A stretch of DNA of 64,000 bases, taken from the NCBI GenBank assembly GCA_002176905.1, contig MSYE01000111.1, positions 52,208 through 116,207 of the forward strand, written 5' to 3'. Numbering within the stretch: the stretch's first letter is position 1; each line of letters begins with the position of its first letter. Both the position numbers and the translations under genes were made by a program. Below the pieces are notes generated by a model that saw only the letters and a program-made list of their open reading frames with translations, did not search any database and was not told the origin of the DNA. This document shows positions 52,901 to 58,947 of this stretch, one piece after another. This DNA comes from a bacterium F11. GTDB lineage: Bacteria; Elusimicrobiota; Elusimicrobia; F11.

Positions 52901-55262
52901 TCGTTGGGCTGCTGTTTTTGGTTTGGTGGTAGCATTGTCGTATTCCCTTGGCATTTCATTGGAAATTGTCGAAGCGAAATTCGGTGTGCCATTGGCCTTA
53001 ACTCCAATGGCTGTATCTCCTGATCCGACTGTTGTCCATGCTGGTTTTATCGGAACCTTACCTTTGGGAATTGTTTCGTGGTTAATTGCGGGATGGCTCA
53101 TCATCCGATGGATTCGTAAGTGGATTCATGGAATCATGTTGTTACCGGGAGGCGAGCTATTTGAATCAGAGATGCAAGAGCTTAAATCTACTGCAAAGTA
53201 CATCTCTAATATCGCCAGTTCCATGTTAGAGATTGATTCGGAGGAAATAGTATTTCACCAAATTGCAATTAACCTCCAACCAGCAATTGTTTTTTTAAAT
53301 CATCGGTTGCAAAATATTGCCGCTGTCATGCCCCCGGTATTGTCTGGTGATTTGCGTGATGTGGCCATACGCATACATTGGGCAACTCTTGGGGTTTACC
53401 CCGACGGTCTTGAGAAGGTCAAAACCGATTTCTTGATTGTTGAATCCGAATTGCTCGAGATCATGTCGCGTGAATTGGAGAGGCCTGAGGCTTCGCCTTA
53501 TAAACTGAAAGGATTTTTGTTAAGGATAATTCCAGCTATTGTTGTTGGGTGTGAAATAATCTATCACGCCGGATATTTCGTGGCGGGACTTATCGCCTTG
53601 CTCGTAGGAATCGGAATTAATTTTGGTTCATATCGTCAACGTCTTGAGAGTTTTTCCGCTAACCATCTCTTGTTAGTAATGAGGTCTCTTGTGGGTGAGG
53701 CTAGGGAAATTTCTCAATTAGCGGAGGATATGAGAGGAGAATTGGATAAATCTTCATCTTCTTTAACTTTGCGCGCCAAATCAAGATTCCATAGAAAAGT
53801 CTGGTCTTTCGAAGGTACCATAAAGAATACAGCTCGCGCATTCCCCGGTATGTGGCGTCAGATTGAAGACATGCTCCATTCCTCAGGTCACTTAAAGGAA
53901 GAATGGAAAGGGGGAATACCGATGGATTTGGAGGGGCTTTCACAGGTTCGAGATGCTTTCTTTAATATCGCCTCATCACTCGAGACTATTATCCAGCAAT
54001 ATGCGGATGATAGGTTTGGTAAGGACGAACTGGTTTCTGATCCAGAAGAACCAAATCCTGACAATCCCCCTATGTTATCCATTCAAGCTTTAACTCTTTC
54101 GCTCTTTGCTTTCGTCACTGGGATTTTTGCAGAAGAATTTGCTTTGGGTTTGGTGTCAGCCCTTCTTATTATTGTTTTGCATGAGTTCGTGGCTCATCCA
54201 TTGGGGATGGTACTTACTGGTCAAAAACTTCGTCTTGCGCTCCATGGCGGCGTGACAACGGGTGTTCGCTCTATTAAAGGCCGTTATGACCATGACACCC
54301 ATAGAATAACAGTAGCATTAAGTTCACTTCTTCCTTTTCTGGTCGGGATCTTCATGGTAATGTTAGCTTCCCATTTCGGCCTGGCCACGATATCCTCATT
54401 TGAAACATTTTTCTTGATTAATACCCTCACCACTTTGGTCGGGACAATAATATTGTTAACGCCCACCCAGCGGCTGGGATTGTCACGGGAAGCCTCCGAT
54501 GCGGATATCGCCCTCGACCATCAATTGGCGAGAGATCTCCTTTTTATTCTTAATAACACAGAAGTGGAGCTTGGTCTTTATAATCAAACGGTTCGGAAAG
54601 CCACTAAGAGGATTGATCAGCGATCTTTTGTTAGCGCTTTTTCTCAAGAGCGATTTCTCCAGGGCCTTCTCCTTTCTGAGGAAGAAATTATTGCGCGATT
54701 ACTTGAAGCCTCCTCTTTGCTAAGCCAAGAGGAAAGACTGACGGATGTTCGGGCCTTGCCAAGCCAGATTACGAGAAACAAAGCAAATTTGATGATGGTA
54801 GATCAACGGGATGTGCCGGATACAAATCAATTCCTGTTTGAAACCGCTTCTTATCTTGGTAAAAATGGAAGAGCCATAGTATTGGCCACTTCAGAAGTTT
54901 TTTATAAGAGTCTTCTTAAACAAAACATCAATCACCGAATAGAAGTTTTGAATGGACAGATGAGTGAGGCATTTGAAACAGACCGAACTCGGTTGGATAA
55001 ACTTGAGTCCTACTTTCTTGAATCAGGGGAGGCTCCTCCTCATTTAAGGCCGATTTTCGAGCCAAGAAGATCCCTAAATGTCATACGGTCACAGAGTGTC
55101 CCTCGTGAAAGTTTTGAGGGATTAAAGCCCAATTCTGTTTTTCGTAGCAACGGAACCATTTTTATGCTGATTGATGAGTTGTTGAACCTCCTCTCCGCTG
55201 TTCGGGCACCAACGTACCGTGATATCATGGTGATAGGTCGAAAAATAGCAATTTCAGCGTAA
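46938..55262 (+). CDS. Giant modular envelope protein 2 (2774 aa), paralogous N-terminus to giant protein 1
   Basis: One open frame of 2774 codons. The start is GTG with AGGA about 7 nt upstream; a signal peptide follows (HLKVFSIFLALMVFSTNSLLA). Residues about 110-560 are homologous to the N-terminal domain of giant protein 1: QDIHMNQEAQ (D134, H136), FLALEGA, IGVDD, VTGGFHSKGI (H499), AYLSVFTQEKTPLEKLFGG. Two tandem repeats of 668 residues follow (nt about 48870-50840 and 50875-52830), each with a hydrophobic start, PRETLGP, SDGVFPYLVWLWRN, FPLSLEHQLRLFE, FGPNQTVAI and a Pro/Asp-rich linker ending VPVNG; a third repeat begins (RWAAVFGLVV) and then diverges. Near the C-terminus lie membrane helices with HEFVAH (H2415), resembling an M50-type intramembrane protease, and a final domain of about 250 residues. 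Residues 33-46 come from an inserted palindrome. Function unknown. Confidence 0.85.
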   Translation: MNRSAHLKVFSIFLALMVFSTNSLLAHAPEANRGRRPARPAGGQAGFWKERQKQIQMAALRLPSPTYQQNPSFPSPSIPSPVSKRKIQKWLKNKPSEGRLKDVLSILSGPRGTIRDISFPKDKTADPIVIHIQDIHMNQEAQKNIGALLQDLLNKNLLDFLALEGAFKPIDLGPFRNFPHQGTVHKVADYLLQENKISGPLHTALTSADAIPAIIGVDDLVHYRANVQAVKESYPLKEKLKKAVLEREHELELEKHRIFTGDLLDFDQKVQAYRKGTIKMGDYANHLARYRADLHPTVSSFLEALRLEESLHFAQVEKERSLLLSQLIKRINKESLSLLINATVAFRMGQMNHADFYKYLYDLCKANSIDLGQFKVLNKYLQYILLAESLNAEELIQQLRRLEDSTYERLANTEKKKILVRQSREAYLVAKLIDFSLTKEEWDGYKKISPKISFMEDLVSFENFYKEAEIRDQQISGNLLTHTNTLGSKVSVLVTGGFHSKGIRDHLRGKEITTITWVPKITKVNASNGSAYLSVFTQEKTPLEKLFGGEKLFLSQPQFPQMQRHETGLHISGQSPLAILDTIDWAETSMEWEDVSITLEPNGNRNISGVYIGDDEVKYPFSVGYQNWKIQPNSSKKQKADWRSIGVALLKDGRTIPLLILGIFLTLLLDIDAAIALFSGVGSQMTDMAVAGVGLAGLPEGSKVSVFVPKPGGGEVEVKVEPKAKDIIEEFYVGDMEKPRETLGPLGFDDYYEDFSAGEYKGEKLSISDGVFPYLVWLWRNGVREVNGDNPVKQFAFDTSKVFLEKFPNSFGDAESTIQSRLQELGSLAQADFLKFFFVHLLLLDYETKGKSDSEPLRKLVFRRMYETVLRSLKATLMNQQNPKHYLENDLFDWAIGHSDLGPFVSDVHPRVLEWAGLTAEGDRDHVQMSNLEMAEVLLSLGEVGVLNDIYGRNARVEEQTGDLERLIDPFDQAESGVDGTESYDDWIDPIAAGLEAAGGYNTVQIAGDHVHPNDLSNQKFPLSLEHQLRLFEALGEELEFKTWVLLYPMEVIDPLLKEADPSVPGDFYQGLLDYLNQPDPDTLLTRLGLNGGQDLGFAAANCIHFWKRFHALKFRKSISASVHVIIQNFNEEELREPFGKIKTNKTLFRALSSHMDGGELIRMPLPVRYLLIQHLVTINELTGKKIIPSHVLGIAARNVGLANNFGPNQTVAINRKIYPRIKSFFDAQDNMLDKNWAETYLSLDEDTLIFVTENNIRKGGEGSLDAENSPTPSDAVDPNQDDPDLVPVNGDNDVGDPETPRFPSFSSRMVSLANKLVKRAAVFGIGFLLINLGLALVGVSDTNLVSAFGLGVTEMSLASTGVAGMPEGSRSIVFIPRSDGRKIEVRVDSEAKQIIDEFIQGDIENPRETLGPFGFDAYAADFKNGGYKGDGVPFSDGLFPYLLWLWRNLLPLEDLNSKVVRFADLMTDTFFGDYPNRFKASQRQTAKRIQGLGPVAQADILKFFFVHTLLMEFESQESRAGGPLRGVVIRKMYKLLLGAMAATLMKYSNPRDYLENELFDWAIDHPDLGPLVSKIHPEILNQAGLTDQSNLDQVASHNINVIGTLVEILGGVGGGILEDVFGDLPKIHLQIRNIARLVSPFQSGGNVPIAGASLDDWNNPLDVSVAAAQKYSHVVLGGRHVVDSDMAQESFPFSLEYQLRLFEKMGTQEYTGWVLFAPMEVIDPLYKEADPPVPADFYQGLLNYLDQNDSETILTHLGLNGKSKLDPPAAHSVQFWRRLHQLKSRKDHPALVHVVIPNFNVTDMGGILEKMDMRKILFRTPSSGMYDGKLTRIPIPIKHLYIQHVVVHKRFPGSPLNPARELGAAVKEVANDNHYGPNQTVAISRNVYPQLEAYFDQQDNLISGDWKKENISLDQDSLLIVTNNKFRKGGEGQVEAESDPDPADSVDPTQEDPELLPVNGGDDSNDFTPGDNPAIFNQLVRLTKRISRWAAVFGLVVALSYSLGISLEIVEAKFGVPLALTPMAVSPDPTVVHAGFIGTLPLGIVSWLIAGWLIIRWIRKWIHGIMLLPGGELFESEMQELKSTAKYISNIASSMLEIDSEEIVFHQIAINLQPAIVFLNHRLQNIAAVMPPVLSGDLRDVAIRIHWATLGVYPDGLEKVKTDFLIVESELLEIMSRELERPEASPYKLKGFLLRIIPAIVVGCEIIYHAGYFVAGLIALLVGIGINFGSYRQRLESFSANHLLLVMRSLVGEAREISQLAEDMRGELDKSSSSLTLRAKSRFHRKVWSFEGTIKNTARAFPGMWRQIEDMLHSSGHLKEEWKGGIPMDLEGLSQVRDAFFNIASSLETIIQQYADDRFGKDELVSDPEEPNPDNPPMLSIQALTLSLFAFVTGIFAEEFALGLVSALLIIVLHEFVAHPLGMVLTGQKLRLALHGGVTTGVRSIKGRYDHDTHRITVALSSLLPFLVGIFMVMLASHFGLATISSFETFFLINTLTTLVGTIILLTPTQRLGLSREASDADIALDHQLARDLLFILNNTEVELGLYNQTVRKATKRIDQRSFVSAFSQERFLQGLLLSEEEIIARLLEASSLLSQEERLTDVRALPSQITRNKANLMMVDQRDVPDTNQFLFETASYLGKNGRAIVLATSEVFYKSLLKQNINHRIEVLNGQMSEAFETDRTRLDKLESYFLESGEAPPHLRPIFEPRRSLNVIRSQSVPRESFEGLKPNSVFRSNGTIFMLIDELLNLLSAVRAPTYRDIMVIGRKIAISA
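47034..47075. repeat. GC-rich palindromic repeat inserted in frame in giant gene 2
   Basis: These 42 nt encode RGRRPARPAGGQAG and sit between EAN and FWKER. The aligned region of giant protein 1 reads AESN-FWKER with nothing between. The insert contains the perfect inverted repeat GCCTGCCC (47045-47052) and GGGCAGGC (47064-47071), and its GC-richness contrasts with the flanks. It keeps the frame (14 codons) and falls just after the signal peptide, where extra residues would be tolerated. Confidence 0.75.
48870..50840 (+). repeat. Giant protein 2, repeat 1
   Basis: First copy of the 668-residue unit: hydrophobic start with LLILGIFLTLLLDIDAAIALF, AGLPEGSKVSVFVPK, PRETLGPLGFD, GVFPYLVWLWRN, HYLENDLFDWAIGH, MEVIDPLLKEADPSVPGDFYQG and the acidic linker DPDLVPVNG. 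I do not recognise the fold. Confidence 0.75.
50875..52830 (+). repeat. Giant protein 2, repeat 2
   Basis: Second copy: AAVFGIGFLLINLGLALVG, AGMPEGSRSIVFIPR, PRETLGPFGFD, GLFPYLLWLWRN, DYLENELFDWAIDH, MEVIDPLYKEADPPVPADFYQG, DPELLPVNG. The RETLGP codons of the two copies are exactly 2004 nt apart. Confidence 0.75.
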
Positions 55263-55317
55263 GGCAAAGTATAGGATTAGCATCTGAAAATGGGTCTCCC
55301 AAGGGCCTTTTGAGAAC

Positions 55318-55333
55318 TGCTATACTACGGGTT
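55318..55333 (+). promoter_or_regulatory. Extended -10 promoter of tRNA-Val
   Basis: CTGCTATACTACGGGT contains TGC-TATACT (TATACT 55321-55326), an extended -10. No -35 is seen. The same 16 nt with one change occur at 56042-56057 before the second tRNA gene, at nearly the same distance (about 80 nt) from the tRNA. Confidence 0.65.
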
Positions 55334-55354
55334 TCCGAAATCAGTTCGAAATGT

Positions 55355-55406
55355 TTCGAGCTCGAGTTCGAGCTCGAGCTCAAAAATTCGCCGCAGGCGA
55401 ATTTTT
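55355..55406 (+). repeat. GAGCTC array and perfect hairpin preceding tRNA-Val
   Basis: A self-complementary hexamer array of GAGCTC-type units (55355-55381, one unit being GAGTTC) is followed by the perfect stem AAAAATTCGCC-GCA-GGCGAATTTTT (55382-55406). The hairpin ends 1 nt before the first base of the tRNA. Confidence 0.85.
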
Positions 55407-55407
55407 C

Positions 55408-55479
55408 GGGCAGTTAGCTCAGCGGGAGAGCGTTCGCTTCACACGCGAAAGGTCATAGGTTCAATCCCTATACTGCCCA
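55408..55479 (+). tRNA. tRNA-Val (anticodon CAC)
   Basis: Cloverleaf: acceptor GGGCAGT (55408-55414) pairs with ACTGCCC (55472-55478), discriminator A55479. The anticodon loop TTCACAC gives anticodon CAC, reading GUG (Val). The T arm is ATAGG-TTCAATC-CCTAT. CCA is not encoded (CAA follows). The gene is embedded between hairpins on both sides. Confidence 0.92.
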
Positions 55480-55480
55480 C

Positions 55481-55539
55481 AAAATTCGTCCGCCGTCGGC
55501 GGACGAATTTTCGAGCTCGAACTCGAGCTCGAGCTCGAA
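55481..55539 (+). repeat. Perfect hairpin and GAGCTC array following tRNA-Val
   Basis: AAAATTCGTCCGCC-GTC-GGCGGACGAATTTT (55481-55511) is a perfect 14-bp stem that begins 1 nt after the tRNA and could act as its terminator. It runs into a second GAGCTC-type array (55510-55539, one unit GAACTC). The array is largely complementary to the one upstream of the tRNA. Confidence 0.85.
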
Positions 55540-55634
55540 AATCCCCAAATCCCTTCATTCGAGTTCAATAAAGTAGAAAGTTTGTTTAAACCCTCTTTCC
55601 TTAAAACCCCTCAAAAAATAAAGCGAGGTGTTTT

Positions 55635-56012
55635 ATGCCATTCCCATTCGAAAAACTTGATGTTTATCATCGAGCTTTAAGTCTTGTTGATGAGGCCAAC
55701 AAATTAAGCCTAACGCTAAAAAATAACGTACCCTTCTCAATGCTCGATCAAATGAATCGAGCAGCCCTGTCGGTCCCTTTAAATATATCAGAAGGATGTG
55801 GACGGTGGGGGGCCAAAGATCATATCCATTTCTTTCGTATTTCACGGGGTTTGGTATTTGAGTTGGTGCCCTTGATTCAAATTTTACAGAAAGGTGGTTT
55901 TATTAACAGTATCACCTACCAGAAAATTTATGGCGATTTGCAAGCAATTGCACAAATGTTCACGGGCCTAATAAATTCTCTTGAGAGGAAACTCCCTGTT
56001 CATGCAACTTAG
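55635..56012 (+). CDS. Four-helix bundle protein (S23/IVP family)
   Basis: A 125-residue protein of the family first seen as 23S rRNA intervening-sequence proteins: FEKLDVYHRALSLVDE, LDQMNRAALSVPLNISEG (typical QxxRAAxSIPxNIAEG), FFRISRGLVFELVPLIQIL and helix 4 FTGLINSLERKL. These proteins form pentameric four-helix bundles, are related to the DGR accessory protein Avd, and often sit in mobile or repeat-rich places; their function is mostly unknown. Here the gene stands alone between two tRNA genes, not inside an rRNA. The start ATG has GAGGTG upstream. Confidence 0.9.
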   Translation: MPFPFEKLDVYHRALSLVDEANKLSLTLKNNVPFSMLDQMNRAALSVPLNISEGCGRWGAKDHIHFFRISRGLVFELVPLIQILQKGGFINSITYQKIYGDLQAIAQMFTGLINSLERKLPVHAT

Positions 56013-56041
56013 AGAGGTATTTTCGATCGTTTATAGAGATC

Positions 56042-56057
56042 TGCTATACTACAGGTC
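56042..56057 (+). promoter_or_regulatory. Extended -10 promoter of tRNA-Ile2
   Basis: CTGCTATACTACAGGT with TATACT at 56045-56050 preceded by TGC. It is a one-mismatch duplicate of the tRNA-Val promoter core at 55318-55333. Confidence 0.65.
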
Positions 56058-56074
56058 AGCTTTATTTTGAGTCG

Positions 56075-56126
56075 TTTCGAGCTCGAGCTCGAGCTCGAGC
56101 TCGAAAATTCGCCTGCGGCGAATTTT
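56075..56126 (+). repeat. GAGCTC array and perfect hairpin preceding tRNA-Ile2
   Basis: Four GAGCTC units (56075-56107) followed by the stem AAAATTCGCC-TGC-GGCGAATTTT (56104-56126) ending 2 nt before the tRNA. The arrangement duplicates the leader of tRNA-Val. Confidence 0.85.
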
Positions 56127-56128
56127 TT

Positions 56129-56202
56129 GGGCCCTTAGCTCAGTTGGTTAGAGCACTCCGCTCATAACGGAATGGTCGTAGGTTCAAGTCCTACAGGGCC
56201 CA
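56129..56202 (+). tRNA. tRNA-Ile2 (anticodon CAT, lysidine-type)
   Basis: Acceptor GGGCCCT (56129-56135) pairs with AGGGCCC (56195-56201), discriminator A56202; anticodon loop CTCATAA gives CAT. The pairs C4-G69 and C5-G68 are those recognised by TilS in tRNA-Ile2, and the sequence around CTCATAAC and GGTCGTAGGTTC is like bacterial Ile2 rather than elongator Met. TilS would convert C34 to lysidine so that it reads AUA. CCA is not encoded. Elongator tRNA-Met remains possible. Confidence 0.8.
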
Positions 56203-56301
56203 GTAAATTTATCCAACGAGGAAATATTTTCTTTCGGTTCTCGGCTATCGATATAATATTTATCCTACCCACGTCCGTCGATTTTTAGAATAATATCCTC
56301 C

Positions 56302-57060
56302 ATGACAACGGACCTCCAATACCTTATTCAACTCCAACAGCATGATAATGCAGTGCGCGATCTTGAGGCCAAAGCGAACGCCTTTGTTCCTCAGATTCAA
56401 GATCGAAATAAAAATCTGGAGACCATAAAAAACGCCCTTAAGGAAGCCAAGGAAAAATCCAAGTCGTTGCAATTGAAAAAGAAGGGACTTGAATCCAATG
56501 CTGCTGAAAAGGAGAATTTGATCCGGAAACATCAGGGGGAGCTGAATTCACTTAAAAGCAATGATGCCTATAAAGCCATGTTGGCGGAAATTCAAACTGC
56601 GAAAAACGATTTGTCTCAGATTGAGGATGATATCCTAAATCTGATGGAAGAAATGGATCAAGCTGATGTGAGCTATAAGAAACAAGATCAGGACATACAG
56701 CAAAAAGAAAAAGGTATTAAAGAAGAAATTAAATCATTCGAAGATCAAAAAAAACAATTTTTGGATCAAGCCCAAACCAAAAAACAGGAGAGAGACCAAT
56801 TCGCTACCACCATTCCTGATTCTGTTCGGTCCCATTACGAAAATCTGCGTGAGCGCCGAGGGGGGGTTGCCATTGTTCCTGTTGCGGATAATGCTTGCAG
56901 CGAATGCCGAATGAATCTTACGCAAAGCAAATTAAATGATGTAAAGAAGTTGAAAGACATGATTGTTTGTGAATCTTGTTCCCGTATCCTTTATTTTCCA
57001 CTACCCAAAGAAAAACCCCCGGTGGATACCCAATCCACCAATTCCGTATCAACCTCCTAA
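56302..57060 (+). CDS. Coiled-coil protein with C-terminal C4 zinc ribbon (COG1579 family)
   Basis: A 252-residue protein. Residues about 1-175 form a long charged coiled coil (KNLETIKNALKEAKEKSKSL and beyond). ERRGGVAIVPV follows, then a C4 zinc ribbon with CSEC and CESC pairs (CSECRMNLT ... IVCESCSRILYF). This is the layout of the COG1579/zf-RING_7 family, thought to bind nucleic acid; its role is not established. It lies just after tRNA-Ile2 and before the division cluster promoter. Confidence 0.85.
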   Translation: MTTDLQYLIQLQQHDNAVRDLEAKANAFVPQIQDRNKNLETIKNALKEAKEKSKSLQLKKKGLESNAAEKENLIRKHQGELNSLKSNDAYKAMLAEIQTAKNDLSQIEDDILNLMEEMDQADVSYKKQDQDIQQKEKGIKEEIKSFEDQKKQFLDQAQTKKQERDQFATTIPDSVRSHYENLRERRGGVAIVPVADNACSECRMNLTQSKLNDVKKLKDMIVCESCSRILYFPLPKEKPPVDTQSTNSVSTS

Positions 57061-57213
57061 TTCAATAGCTCCTTATTATTTCCCAGTCTAATCGAGCGCA
57101 TTCCTCTGCATAATTTTTCTTGGTTTTCAGGTTCGTTGAAATCAGCCTCATTCCCTCATCGCCTCCTCCTGGTACTGAAGGATCTTTTTTGATTAAAAAA
57201 AACCAATTTCATG

Positions 57214-57242
57214 TTGACAGGGACTCTCCGGGGTATTAGACT
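57214..57242 (+). promoter_or_regulatory. Sigma-70 promoter of the mraZ division/cell-wall operon
   Basis: TTGACA (57214-57219), 17-nt spacer, TAGACT (57237-57242). Predicted start about 57249, just before the GTGG boxes. Confidence 0.8.
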
Positions 57243-57254
57243 TTGTGCATAATT

Positions 57255-57299
57255 GTGGTGAAAAGTGGGGATATGTGGATAACAATGTGGATAGTGTGG
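57255..57299 (+). promoter_or_regulatory. MraZ operator boxes (GTGG repeats)
   Basis: GTGG occurs at 57255, 57265, 57275, 57287 and 57296, mostly as GTGGGGA or GTGGATA, at about 10-bp steps. MraZ is known to bind tandem TGGGA/GTGG-type repeats upstream of its own gene, so these are probably autoregulatory sites placed just after the promoter. Confidence 0.8.
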
Positions 57300-57318
57300 A
57301 TAACCGGAGAAAGGAAAG

Positions 57319-57756
57319 ATGTTTTTAGGAACATATGATTACTCCATTGATTCCAAAGGACGGCTTTTTATACCAGCGAAGCTTCGAGAAGGAAAAGCGC
57401 TTCGCCAGGGAAAATTTATTGTTACCAAAGGCCTAGAGGGATGTTTGTATCTTTATGACTCTGAAAATTTTCGAAATATTGTTCTTTCTCGATTGGAAAA
57501 TATGCCTGTTAAAAATCAACAAGATGCGCGGGCGTTTAAACGGCTCTTGTTATCAGGGGCTCAAGATATTGAGCTTGATGATAATGGGCGTATTCGGATT
57601 CCGAGATCATTAATGGATTTTGCCGGACTTAAGAAGAATGTGACCATATTGGGCGTTGGGCAACGAATCGAATTGTGGTCTTCAACAAAATGGGAGGCCT
57701 ATGATAGAAAAGCCGCCTCCGCCTTCCAACGACTCGGAAAACAGCTCGAGATTTAG
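57319..57756 (+). CDS. mraZ: Transcriptional regulator MraZ
   Basis: The 145-residue protein has two AbrB-like (SpoVT) halves: FLGTYDYSIDSKGRLFIPAKLRE and AQDIELDDNGRIRIPRSLMDFAGL, with VTKGLEGCLYLY and ILGVGQRIELWS, the family hallmarks. MraZ is the first gene of the dcw cluster and represses it by binding GTGG boxes, five of which are present upstream. AAAGGAAAG precedes the ATG. Confidence 0.97.
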   Translation: MFLGTYDYSIDSKGRLFIPAKLREGKALRQGKFIVTKGLEGCLYLYDSENFRNIVLSRLENMPVKNQQDARAFKRLLLSGAQDIELDDNGRIRIPRSLMDFAGLKKNVTILGVGQRIELWSSTKWEAYDRKAASAFQRLGKQLEI

Positions 57757-57763
57757 ACGGGTG

Positions 57764-58654
57764 ATGCATGAGCCCGTCCTCTTAAAGGAGGTTTTGCAGT
57801 ATCTCGAAATTAAGCAAAACGGGAGGTACGTTGACGGGACCTTGGGATTGGGCGGTCATGCAGAGGCCATTTTAAGGCAGCTCGGTCCCAAGGGGGAAGT
57901 GCTGGGACTCGATGTAGATGCGGAAACGTTGGCACAAGCGGAGGATCGCTTGCAACCCTTCGAAGATCAGACTATCACTCGGCGAGTCAATTTTCGGGGG
58001 TTGCAAGGGGTTCTCCAAGAGCTAGGTTGGACAGGCGTTGATGGCATGTTGTTCGATCTGGGTGTCTCTAGTGTCCAATTGAATGATCCTAAGAGGGGAA
58101 TTTCATTTCAATCGGAAGGGCCCTTGGATATGAGGTTGGACACAGAGGCTCCTCACAATGCCCTCACCCTCCTCAAGCAGATGAAAGAGGACGAGCTGGC
58201 CGAGGTTTTTTATGAATTTGGAGTTAGACGGAATCCTCGCCGGATAAGTCGATACCTTCTTCATGATGTTCGAGAAGGGAAAATAACAACAACCACAGAC
58301 CTCGCGGGTTTTTGTGATCGGGTTGTTGGGCGAAGAGGGCGCATCCATCCTGCCACCAAAATCTTTTTGGCTCTTCGATCTTTGGTTAATAATGAGCAGC
58401 AGGTGTTAAAAGACCTCTTGCAAGTGGCTCCTCTCTTTTTAAATCAAGGGGGACGTTTGGCCATTATTTCGTTCCATTCTGTTGAAGACAGAATTGTTAA
58501 AAATGAATTTCGGTCGTGGTCTCAGGATGGAAAAGAAACTTCTTTCTGTTTTGCCAGAGCGACGAGAAAACCGATTCAGCCCAGCGCAGAAGAAGTTCAG
58601 GCGAATCCGCGATCACGAAGTGCGAAATTGCGAGTGTTGGAGAGAATTCAATGA
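57764..58654 (+). CDS. rsmH: 16S rRNA (cytosine-1402-N4)-methyltransferase
   Basis: RsmH (MraW) methylates C1402 of 16S rRNA. Conserved blocks: MHEPVLLKEVLQYL, YVDGTLGLGGHAEAIL (SAM site), GLDVDAETL, FDLGVSSVQLNDPKRGISFQ, GPLDMRLD, TKIFLALRSLVNNE and IISFHSVEDRIVKNEF. The family start corresponds to the ATG at 57764 (or GTG 57761), 5-8 nt after the mraZ stop. An ATG at 57701 with GGGAGG 3 nt upstream would add 21 Pro/Ser-rich residues by reading the mraZ end out of frame; I cannot exclude it. The stop overlaps the ftsL start (ATGA). Confidence 0.94.
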   Translation: MHEPVLLKEVLQYLEIKQNGRYVDGTLGLGGHAEAILRQLGPKGEVLGLDVDAETLAQAEDRLQPFEDQTITRRVNFRGLQGVLQELGWTGVDGMLFDLGVSSVQLNDPKRGISFQSEGPLDMRLDTEAPHNALTLLKQMKEDELAEVFYEFGVRRNPRRISRYLLHDVREGKITTTTDLAGFCDRVVGRRGRIHPATKIFLALRSLVNNEQQVLKDLLQVAPLFLNQGGRLAIISFHSVEDRIVKNEFRSWSQDGKETSFCFARATRKPIQPSAEEVQANPRSRSAKLRVLERIQ

Positions 58655-58947
58655 AACCGCGGCGACATAAAAAGAGAACCTTGGGACAGCTGATGATTCT
58701 TGTTGCGATGTTTATTTCTGTCGGGGTTTTGTTATTTTTGTACGCATGGTTTCCTGTCCAAGCTCAGCGAAAACTTAAGGAACTTCAGCATTGGGAAGCC
58801 AAGGTTTCCAGAGAAAAAACCCTCCTTCAGAATCTCTCCCATAAATATGGAAAGAAAACATCTCTCTTGGTTCTTGATCAATGGGCATCATCCAACGGTT
58901 CTTGGAGAAGTCCAAGTCGTAACGATGTGATTGTTATTCATGAATAA
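58651..58947 (+). CDS. ftsL: FtsL-like cell division protein
   Basis: A 98-residue protein with a basic N-terminus (MKPRRHKKR), one transmembrane helix (LMILVAMFISVGVLLFLYAWF) and a periplasmic coiled-coil segment (RKLKELQHWEAKVSREKTLL). Size, topology and position between rsmH and ftsI match FtsL, whose sequence is poorly conserved. It would act with FtsB/FtsQ to activate FtsWI at the septum. It overlaps rsmH by 4 nt and ftsI by 8 nt. Confidence 0.75.
   Translation: MKPRRHKKRTLGQLMILVAMFISVGVLLFLYAWFPVQAQRKLKELQHWEAKVSREKTLLQNLSHKYGKKTSLLVLDQWASSNGSWRSPSRNDVIVIHE

Noticed and set aside
55355..56107. GAGCTC arrays as a CRISPR array
   Set aside because: The units are 6 nt, contiguous and self-complementary with no spacers; no cas genes lie near.
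56129..56202. Elongator tRNA-Met for the CAT anticodon
   Set aside because: C4-G69, C5-G68 and the body sequence fit tRNA-Ile2 better than elongator Met, though the distinction is not absolute.
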